DNA from: Hyphomicrobiales bacterium
Lineage (GTDB): Bacteria; Pseudomonadota; Alphaproteobacteria; Rhizobiales; Beijerinckiaceae
Assembly: GCA_947455725.1 (NCBI GenBank)
Contig: CANGPL010000009.1
Location: forward strand, 1-64,000
Direction of reading: 5' to 3'
Length of the DNA stretch: 64,000 bases
Positions 25,984 to 35,400 of the stretch are shown here, piece after piece. Each line of letters begins with the position of its first letter. The stretch's first letter is position 1. The notes under the pieces were generated by a model. It had not been told where the DNA came from. It saw only the letters and a list, made by a program, of their open reading frames with translations, and made no database searches. A program made the translations under genes and the position numbers.

Positions 25984-27810
25984 TCACAACTGCATCAAGA
26001 CTGTGAACATTTCTCTGACGGTCGTCATAACTTTTGCGTTAGCAGCATATACATTTTGAAGCGCCGTAAGATTTGTTAATTCTTCATCCATATTAACGGC
26101 CGAGGCTTGACTGAATCGGCCTTGAACCGACGACAAAACCACTGATTGGCTACTGTCCACAGACGCCAGTCGATTAGTAAGATTTGCTTGCGATTGAAGA
26201 ACTTGCTTAACGAAATTACCAACCGTAGACACTGTTCCGGCCAAATCGCCAGATTGTAGATTTATCTCAATTGGTTTGGTCGTAAGCTGCGTAATCAACG
26301 TATTAACACGCACTGAATCGCCTGAAGGAGACGCACCAGTCGAATCAACTAATGCCGACGGCATCGAAATCAATGCAGGATTTAATTGCAACCGAGCTGA
26401 AATTCCAATTCGTTGATCAACACTGTCGAATGAACCCGTAAACGGCGTACCCGTGGTTGAATCGATAAACACCGGAAGCGCACTTCCCTGCCCCTGAATA
26501 TTCGTATTTGTAATTGACGCTGATAATCCGTTCACTACGGCCGGCAAGGCGGCTGTAAAAGATAAGAAATTTGATGGCGGTGTAGTCGATGGATTAACCA
26601 CCGTAACGCCTGCTCCTATTGAATTTAAATCTGCCTGTATAGCTGATGCAGCAGCCGTTAATCCCCCGGAAAAATCCACTCCAAGAACTTTATCAGTTGG
26701 ATCTGATGTTATAGTATCGGCAAGAGGTAATTTCGAAGCATTATCGGCGCGTATGATAGTTACTTTTTGCGCCGTGCCAGAGCTATCAATATAAGAAAGC
26801 GATAGGCGATTTCCCGACTGAATACCCGTCGTATCGATAGATAAACCACCATTAATTACAGTTGACGAAACAGACCGATTGGACAAAGCCTGTGAAAGCC
26901 CTGCTGCGACGTCATCCAATTGAGACTGGGCGCTCGGTAGTATCGTATCACGGAGATCGACTAATCCACCAAGTTGCCCTCCGATCGTGCCTCCGCCGGA
27001 CAAAAGATCAATAGAGCTACCATTTCCCGAAAGCGTTAGGGTCCCTACACTACGTTGCGCGGCAACACTTGAATATTGGCTACTCGCAGACAAAGGCGCA
27101 TGTGAATCAAAACTCAAATTCGAGGCCTGGGAGCCAATCACTAACGAAGCGCCACTTCGAGTCGTCAAATTCACGCTGCCATTAGGTTGCTCGTTGACCG
27201 AAATGGATATCAACTTTGATATTTGCGATAGTGCAGCATCGCGATTATCCAACAGGTCCAAATTATTCTGAATACCTAACGTGTTGATTTGAGCGTTTAA
27301 AGACGCCAATTGTTTTAGGAGTGTATTAACCTGCGTCGTTGATTGACTGATCGCATCTTCGGTATTGTTTCGTAAATTCTGTATACCGCCTGACATTGAC
27401 GATAATTTTTGAGCAAGGTTTTTTGCGCTCGAAAGCGTCGACATTTGCTCCGCGCTGTCGGATTGATTGTTTTGCAACGTTGCTAACGCATTTTTAAAGG
27501 CATCGACGCTTGAGGATAAATTCAAAGTGCCAGTAGGATCGCCACAGATCCCATCCAGCTGCTTGGTGTAATCCGCCTGCGTACTTGTATATCCAGACGA
27601 GCTTGTTTCATTCCATAGCTGTTTCTGCACATAGCCATCAAGGACACGCTGGACGGATGGATTTAAACCGTTAGAGTTTTTTCCAACATATTCGCGCCTT
27701 ACATAACCGGGCTGATTAGCACCGGCAACATTTTGGGAAACGACAGACAAAGCATCTTGAGTCTGATTAAGACCATTAAATGCATTAGAAAGTGCCCCAA
27801 AAAGATCCAT
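25984..27810 (-). CDS. flgK: Flagellar hook-associated protein FlgK
   Basis: The first hook-filament junction protein. The N-terminus (ALSNAFNGLNQTQDALSVVSQNVAGANQPGYVRRE, in parts) is the flagellar rod/hook D0 motif with the ANxxTPGY-like signature. A C-terminal LTNLTALQNVYAANAKVMTTV helix closes the protein. 608 residues, with a low-complexity Ser/Thr/Asn-rich middle. Lies between flgE and flgL on the minus strand with short gaps, probably one transcript. Confidence 0.93.
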   Translation of the reverse strand: MDLFGALSNAFNGLNQTQDALSVVSQNVAGANQPGYVRREYVGKNSNGLNPSVQRVLDGYVQKQLWNETSSSGYTSTQADYTKQLDGICGDPTGTLNLSSSVDAFKNALATLQNNQSDSAEQMSTLSSAKNLAQKLSSMSGGIQNLRNNTEDAISQSTTQVNTLLKQLASLNAQINTLGIQNNLDLLDNRDAALSQISKLISISVNEQPNGSVNLTTRSGASLVIGSQASNLSFDSHAPLSASSQYSSVAAQRSVGTLTLSGNGSSIDLLSGGGTIGGQLGGLVDLRDTILPSAQSQLDDVAAGLSQALSNRSVSSTVINGGLSIDTTGIQSGNRLSLSYIDSSGTAQKVTIIRADNASKLPLADTITSDPTDKVLGVDFSGGLTAAASAIQADLNSIGAGVTVVNPSTTPPSNFLSFTAALPAVVNGLSASITNTNIQGQGSALPVFIDSTTGTPFTGSFDSVDQRIGISARLQLNPALISMPSALVDSTGASPSGDSVRVNTLITQLTTKPIEINLQSGDLAGTVSTVGNFVKQVLQSQANLTNRLASVDSSQSVVLSSVQGRFSQASAVNMDEELTNLTALQNVYAANAKVMTTVREMFTVLMQL

Positions 27811-27839
27811 TATCGATTACCTCTTAAACGCTATACACT

Positions 27840-29183
27840 TTAGCGGATCACGTTAACCGCCTCAGTCATCATCTGTTGGGCTGCCGTGATAACTTTTGCG
27901 TTGGCGGAATAAGCTTGCTGCGTTGCAATCATAAGGCTGAATTCTTGCGAAATATCAGCATTGGATGCCTCAAGACCCCCAACGAGAATATTTGAATCGC
28001 CAGCGCCATATATAGGATCACCCGACTGATCGGATTGCTGATAGACGCCACCATCCAAGCGCTTAAGAGCTTGCCCGCCGTTAAATTTAGCGACCGCAAT
28101 ATCGGCTACCGGCTGTTGTAAACCATTTGAATATTGAGCATATACACGGCCTTTATCGCCAAAATAAACACCCGTTAATGATGCAGATGAATAACCATCT
28201 TGCGCAACATTGGTCGTTCTAAACTGACCAGAGGTATCACCATATTGCGACATACCGGTAAAATCGATCGTGATGGATCCTAAAGAGGTGCCATCAATCG
28301 ATAGTCCTGAAACTCCTACCTTCGGTGTCGCTGGCACAGTCATATTGCCGCTACCATCGAATTGAAAGTTTTGTAATAATGTCCACTTGGGGCTGGTGCC
28401 GGTAGCCTTACTATCATTCTCATAATAAAGGTCATACGTACCCGACGCGTTCTTCGCCCAACGTGTTTGTAACGTTGCCGGAGAGCCTTTAGCATCGTAA
28501 ACGGTAACCGATCCGCCTGCGATAGACGCGTTTAATAAAGTACTTTCGTTATTAGCGGAATAGGTCGTCGCAACTACGGGTGGCGTGGCCGTCGGATTAG
28601 CTGCAATACCTGCAGGTAAAGCATTGGCTACGCTGGCCGGATTAGATGGCGTTGTTGGTAAATTTCCCTGATAGGTAATTGTTGCTGTTGCCTTCGGAGG
28701 CATATCACCCGTAGGCAACTGGATCGTTGTCGGCACACCCGAATTGGCCATGCCAGACGTTGGATCAACCGTGTATCCCATCAAATAATAGCCTGCGCCA
28801 TTGACGAGGGTCTTATTCTTATCCAGCGTAAAATCACCACGCCGCGTAAAAAAGGGTGATGTTGAGAACGACGACGCACCTGATGTCGTGGTTGTTTTTT
28901 GGCTCGTTGCAAAATAGCCGTCGCCGGACAGAGCAATATTTGAATTAATACCCGTCGACTTAAAAGCGCCAGCAACTGCATTGGTTGCCAAGGATGTCGC
29001 TGTGACGCCGCCAGTGATACGAGCAGTTAATCCCAGATCAGGGATCATATCCTGAAAATTGGTATCGATCCGTTTATAACCAATCGTCTGTGAATTTGCG
29101 ATATTACCGGAAATATTATCGAGCGCATAAGCCTGCGCCGCCATGCCGGATACCGCTGTCTGCATTGCCCCGAAAATTCCCAT
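27840..29183 (-). CDS. flgE: Flagellar hook protein FlgE
   Basis: The subunit of the flexible hook. The N-terminal MGIFGAMQTAVSGMAAQAYALDN and IANSQTIGYKR are the canonical hook D0 motif. GLEASNADISQEFSLMIATQQAYSANAKVI is the matching C-terminal helix. 447 residues, typical of alphaproteobacteria. First gene of the leftward flgE-flgK-flgL group. A sigma-54-like promoter at 29255-29270 is well placed to drive it. Confidence 0.95.
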   Translation of the reverse strand: MGIFGAMQTAVSGMAAQAYALDNISGNIANSQTIGYKRIDTNFQDMIPDLGLTARITGGVTATSLATNAVAGAFKSTGINSNIALSGDGYFATSQKTTTTSGASSFSTSPFFTRRGDFTLDKNKTLVNGAGYYLMGYTVDPTSGMANSGVPTTIQLPTGDMPPKATATITYQGNLPTTPSNPASVANALPAGIAANPTATPPVVATTYSANNESTLLNASIAGGSVTVYDAKGSPATLQTRWAKNASGTYDLYYENDSKATGTSPKWTLLQNFQFDGSGNMTVPATPKVGVSGLSIDGTSLGSITIDFTGMSQYGDTSGQFRTTNVAQDGYSSASLTGVYFGDKGRVYAQYSNGLQQPVADIAVAKFNGGQALKRLDGGVYQQSDQSGDPIYGAGDSNILVGGLEASNADISQEFSLMIATQQAYSANAKVITAAQQMMTEAVNVIR

Positions 29184-29254
29184 TTAATGCTCCCATGCGC
29201 ATGCCATCTGTGCCGCTCAATTATGATAAGCGGAAACATCGTCAGAGGACCCAG

Positions 29255-29270
29255 CGCAAACAGCATGCCA
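29255..29270 (-). promoter_or_regulatory. Candidate sigma-54 promoter of flgE
   Basis: On the minus strand the 16-mer TGGCATGCTGTTTGCG matches the sigma-54 consensus (TGGCACG-N4-TTGCW) at all but two defined positions, with GG and GC at the correct -24/-12 spacing. The expected start near 29244 leaves a leader of about 60 bases before the flgE ATG. Hook genes are sigma-54 dependent in Caulobacter; use here is inferred. Confidence 0.5.
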
Positions 29271-29361
29271 TCACAAGGATATTGTTTTTACGTAATAAAT
29301 TTTGTCAGCAATTTAGCGACCCGGCAATTTGCGCCATCTATTAGGCAAAAAATGCCTACTA

Positions 29362-29877
29362 CTACAGGTCGTCGTCGCGCTCTGGCGCCCTAAACCGTTC
29401 AAGCCTTGCAGAGCGAACCGCAAGATCAGACCAATGATCAATGTCACAATCAAACACGGCAAGTCCAGCCGTGGGCATATGCTCGCGAAGTCGCGCTAGA
29501 GCATAGCGATCACCATATCCCGTTAGCTCTTGGGCAAGATCGTGCAACGAAGGATTATGGCCAACAAGAATAAGCGTCATAACTCGATCGGGCACGGATT
29601 GTAGAAGTCGCAACACCTGATCGGATGAGGCAAGATACAGCCCGTTTTCATAGCGGGCTTCAATCTCACCGAGTGCGGCCTTAGCCTGCTCCCACGTCAT
29701 TTTTGTTCGGTTTGCGGGTGAAACAAGCGCCATATCAGGGAAAATATGTTCCTGAACGAGATATTTTCCCACGGCTGCGCTATCCCGCATACCGCGCGCA
29801 GTCAGCCCCCGATCAAAATCGGGTGCCGCATCATGCGGTACAGCTTTTCCATGCCGGAATAAAATCAAACGACGCAT
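29362..29877 (-). CDS. SixA-type histidine phosphatase
   Basis: A cytosolic phosphatase of the histidine phosphatase (phosphoglycerate-mutase-like) superfamily. The catalytic RHGKA motif lies at residues 8-12 (LILFRHGKAVP), with the second conserved histidine in LILVGHNPSLHDLAQEL. The 171-residue length and lack of a signal peptide fit SixA rather than phytase. SixA dephosphorylates a phosphohistidine in E. coli; the substrate here is not evident. A small palindrome TAGGCA-N5-TGCCTA (29342-29358) sits just after its stop. Confidence 0.88.
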   Translation of the reverse strand: MRRLILFRHGKAVPHDAAPDFDRGLTARGMRDSAAVGKYLVQEHIFPDMALVSPANRTKMTWEQAKAALGEIEARYENGLYLASSDQVLRLLQSVPDRVMTLILVGHNPSLHDLAQELTGYGDRYALARLREHMPTAGLAVFDCDIDHWSDLAVRSARLERFRAPERDDDL

Positions 29878-30008
29878 ATACTAACGTTATGCCAAGGCCG
29901 AATAGCGGACAAGCCGCGTTATATTCGCTCCACAGCGTGTTGAAATATGCGGATGGAAGAGCCATTTATCTAGGAGGAACGCAGCTCCCGCTTAGATTGG
30001 CTCACCTT

Positions 30009-30287
30009 ATGACCGACCCTTATCATTCCAGGACGATTAATTCTTTCCGGGTAACAAAAATTCCCAGCTGGGCGCTCCTCCTCGTGGCGATTATGGCGGG
30101 TGCCTTAGGTATTGGCGTGTTTCTTCTAAGCGCCAGCATCCTCTTAGTGGTCACGCCGTTTATCGTTGTCAGCGCCCTTATCCTACAATGGCGGATCCGC
30201 AGGGCGCTGCGACAGGCCGAGCGCGAGGCCGGCGAAACGTCGATTGAGGCGGAATATCGCATCATCGAAACGCGAAAAGATCTCTAA
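30009..30287 (+). CDS. Small hydrophobic membrane protein, function unknown
   Basis: A 92-residue protein with two adjacent membrane segments (about residues 22-42, LLLVAIMAGALGIGVFLLSA, and 45-63, ILLVVTPFIVVSALIL), then a basic region RIRRALRQAEREAG and a charged tail ending IIETRKDL. I do not recognise a functional family beyond conserved alphaproteobacterial hypothetical proteins. The ATG at 30009 is preferred; the frame is open back to 29703 and an ATG near 29890 would add about 40 unlikely residues. Its 3' end overlaps that of the stress protein gene by 4 bases. Confidence 0.6.
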   Translation: MTDPYHSRTINSFRVTKIPSWALLLVAIMAGALGIGVFLLSASILLVVTPFIVVSALILQWRIRRALRQAEREAGETSIEAEYRIIETRKDL

Positions 30288-30727
30288 TTCTTCTTTTCCG
30301 GCATACGCACGACCATGACCGAGCACGGCGCATGCCGGACGATCGTCGTAGCATTGGAGCCAAGGAGGTAGGTCGACATTGCTGGGCGATGCGATCCGAC
30401 CACAATCAGGTCCGCCTTGGCCTTTTCTGCCTCCGCCAGCACCTCATTATAGACTGAACCCATACGAACCGCCGTCGTTACCTTTGATTTATCAGTCAGA
30501 GGCAGCTTGGCTACGAGTTCCTTCATCCGCTTTTCGCAGTCCTCCTGTTGTTCTTCATCAAAAGAAGGCGGCACATATTCCATAAAGGTGACCGGCAGGA
30601 TCGACCGGACATAAACGAGGTGAAGCGATGCATCGGTCATCGCGGCGAGTGCGACTGCACGATCGAGTGCGGGTTGCGCAATATCGATTTCTGACAGATC
30701 GACGGGAACAACAATCGAAGAAAACAT
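30284..30727 (-). CDS. Universal stress protein (UspA family)
   Basis: A single-domain UspA protein of 147 residues. It opens with FSSIVVPVDLSEIDIAQ and closes with the ATP-binding signature G-x2-x-G-x9-G-S/T seen in GSHRPAMSTYLLGSNATT, followed by HAPCSVMVVRMP. The ATG at 30727 gives the normal N-terminus; an upstream start would add ten residues. Such proteins bind ATP and are induced by stress, and no partner is indicated here. Confidence 0.9.
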   Translation of the reverse strand: MFSSIVVPVDLSEIDIAQPALDRAVALAAMTDASLHLVYVRSILPVTFMEYVPPSFDEEQQEDCEKRMKELVAKLPLTDKSKVTTAVRMGSVYNEVLAEAEKAKADLIVVGSHRPAMSTYLLGSNATTIVRHAPCSVMVVRMPEKKN

Positions 30728-30831
30728 GTCGAATCCTTCCATAAGCCATGAGGTCACTTAAAGCGACAGCCTCAAAATGGCGGGAGTAACCCTACCCCGC
30801 CTTGATCTGGATCATAAAAGCCTGCAATCGA

Positions 30832-32222
<1,391 letters not shown>

Positions 32223-32489
32223 TGTCCCCTCATAATAAAACGGAACTATCACTGTCCCAAACTCGATATTGGATACTGGAACAGCTGCGCTTTGACGAGG
32301 GGTAAACGTAATAACGCCCCAAAGATCGGCGAAAAGGTCGCAGGGTCGCGAATTGTACGATAGGGTAACTTTCCCGTTAACGTTGTTTTCATTCTTCTCA
32401 ACCCGCGGGTATTCTTTTGGGTCAGCGATTGTTAAAATGCGCGATGATCGGTTCCTGTCCGGGGCAAACCGGAAACACTGAGGCATAAA

Positions 32490-35400
32490 ATGGCGACGCA
32501 GAAAAAAGTTTCGGATTCGGCTGAAGCGGCACTCTCGGCAATTGAAGAGGCTCTGAATCTCTCAATTAACGGATCAGCCCCGGATGCGACGGAGGATACG
32601 TTGCCCGAAAGCTCGGCAACGGCAAAATCGCGTATGCCTCGAACCGAAGCCAATGCCTCAGACATAAGCTCGCCATCACGTAGTTCTGAAACAGGCGCTC
32701 GGCGGGACCGCCAGCCCGTTGATCGGTCGCGTTCAGACGACGGCACGAGATCTCTGCCCGGTCAGCCTGCCAATGATGACCGGCGTGCTGTCGGCGAAAT
32801 TCTTCAAGCCCTTCAAGCGCAGTCGTCGCGCCGCGCCTATGTCGTTGCTGCCATTGCATCGGTCGCATGGCTTGCATTCACGGGATATGCGTTCTGGGCA
32901 ACGGTCGATTTAGCCACCGGCACGGACGCTGGTATTTTCAGCCAGGGTTTTAAAGCGGTTCTCCCCTATTTAGCCTTTGCCAGTGCGCTTCCGATTATCG
33001 TTTTCTTTGCGCTCGCTTTCGCATCGGTTCGCGCCCGAGAGATGCAGGTCGTAGCCCAATCCATGGCCCAAGTCGCCATGCGGCTCGCCGAACCCGAAAA
33101 TTCGAGTGCCGAAGCCGTCGTAAGCCTTTCGCAAGTTGTGCGCCGCGAAGTAGCCGCGATGGGCGATGGCATGGAACGAGCTGTTGCTCGCGCCAGCGAA
33201 CTCGAAACCATGGTGCACAATGAAATTGCGACGCTGGAACGCGCCTATGGCCAGAACGAGATCCGTATCCGTGCTCTGATCGACGAATTGGCATTGCAAC
33301 GGGATGCCATTTCGACGAATGCCGACCAAATTCGTTCGTCTATCCTGACAACCCATGAACATCTTGGCCGCGAAATCGATACGGCAATGAACCGCATCAC
33401 CTCGCTAGTTGAAGATGCTGGTCAAAAAGTTGCGTTCGCGATTGATTCCAAAACGGGCAGCATTGCCGCAACCCTCGGCCGCACTGGCGAGTCATTAATC
33501 TCGACCTTGACCGATAAAGGTGACGATCTCCTGCGTAATTTGGGTCAAGCCAATGAGTCAATCACCGGCCGCCTGACCCAAGTAGGTGAAAATATCGTAA
33601 CAACCCTGTCGAGCAAAGCCGATGCCGTTTCCGAAAAATTGGCGACCACTGGAACACATCTAACGACCGAACTTGTTTCGCGTGCGGAAGATATGGTGCA
33701 AGCCATTGAAATTTCAGCTGAAAAAGCAGGTTCGAAAATTGCTGATGGCTCATCGACTTTTGCCGCCAATATTTTGAGCTCAGGCGAAGAAATTCGTACC
33801 GCCCTCGCCCGTCAATCTGAGGCGATTGAACGGACCTTTGATGATACCGCCACCCGGCTCTCTATCATCATGGACGAGAAACTGTCGGAATCGCGCGCAG
33901 TATTTACCGAGGGCTTAGGCGATATCGCCAGCACCGTTACCTCGCAAGCTGAGCGTTTAAGAGACGATTTCGGCCGCGAGGCGGAAACCATCCGATTGCG
34001 CATGACCGAAGCGGCTGGCGGTCTCATCGATGAGTTGTCGACGGAAACCAATCGTCTGAGCAATGTTCTCTCGGAACGCGCAACGGCAATTGAATCAACG
34101 GTCGAAAATGCCTCGCAAAAGCTTGATATAAGCCTTTCAACGCACCTGTCGCGGATTGACAGCAGTCTTTCGGAGGCTGGCGGTTCGATCGATAGTAAGC
34201 TCAATGGCCACATCAATCGGATCGAGACAAACCTTCATACAATCAGCGAACGCCTTGATAATAAAATCGGTGTGCATGCGGATCGTATAGAGTCCAATCT
34301 TGGTCGTGCCACGAGTGATCTCGACAGCCGCCTGGGCGGTCATATTACCCGCATTGAAAATGGCTTGACCGAGACAAGCAAAACCATTGATGCGACGCTT
34401 CATCGTCGGGTTGAAACACTCTCCAAGACCCTTGAACTCGGCGCGCAAGCGGTCGATGAAACGATGGGCCGTCGGTCAGACGCGATCGAGCGTACACTAT
34501 CCGATCACGTCGTCGCACTCGAAACGAAGATCGCAAATGTCAGTGAAAACTTTACGGGCATTATTGGTGAACGTGTCGCAGCCGTATCTGCTTCCTTCAT
34601 GACCGGCGCTAACCTCATTGAAACGAGCCTGTCTCGGAATGTCGAACACATCGAGTCCAATCTCGCCGGTTATGCAACACGCATCGACCAATCGATCGGT
34701 AGCCGTGTCGCCTCGCTTGAGGCAACCATTCGCGATGGCGCTACAGCCCTTGATCGCAATCTTTCGAGCTATCTTGGCGAGATTACCGCAACGCTTGATC
34801 AAGGCGGCGCACGGATTAATTCGACCCTATCGGGCCAAATTGAGGCCTTCGAAAAGACCGTTATTGTTAAGGGTGGCGCATTAAGCGAAACACTCTATCG
34901 CCGCCTGTCGGACTTCCAGACGAATATCTTGGACCGCAGCAGCGATATTAATGTTGCCATCACCGACAACCTTACAAAACTGGAACATGTTCTCGAAACC
35001 AATGGCAGCGTCTTGGCTGACCGGATCGAAAAAAATACGACCCAGTTTACAACAACCATTGAAGCTCGCCTCGGTGAAGTCGCGCACCTATTCTCGACCG
35101 AAGGTAAGGCGCTGTCTGACCGCCTCTCAGAACAGGCCAAGAATGCAGCAGGCATTATTGAACATCAACTCAGTGCGATTGAAGAAAACTCGCGTCTGAA
35201 GAGCATCGCGGTCGCCGAAGGTATTGATGCGATGTTCGCTCGCGTCGATCAGGGCATAGCACAGCGTACGACAGCTTTGGTCGATGCCATGTCTGAACGC
35301 GCCGCCGGCATCGAAAATACGCTATCCATCAGCAACTCAGCGATTGGCGCAACCATTGAAGCCAAGACCGAGGATCTTGGTCGCGTCATGACGGAACGTG

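Noticed and set aside
29342-29358. TAGGCA-N5-TGCCTA as an intrinsic terminator of the SixA-type gene
   Set aside because: The stem is only 6 bp and AT-containing with no T tract after it on the minus strand.
29703-30008. Long N-terminal extension of the small membrane protein
   Set aside because: The extension overlaps the SixA-type gene and its reverse strand and has no membrane or domain features; the ATG at 30009 is better.
32223-32486. Extended N-terminus of the ferredoxin
   Set aside because: The extra 88 residues are not ferredoxin-like, and the ATG at 32222 gives the standard start.
34143-34406. Four similar 66-base units as a DNA tandem repeat or CRISPR-like array
   Set aside because: The similarity is in the protein; the nucleotide copies differ too much for a recent DNA repeat and there are no spacers.
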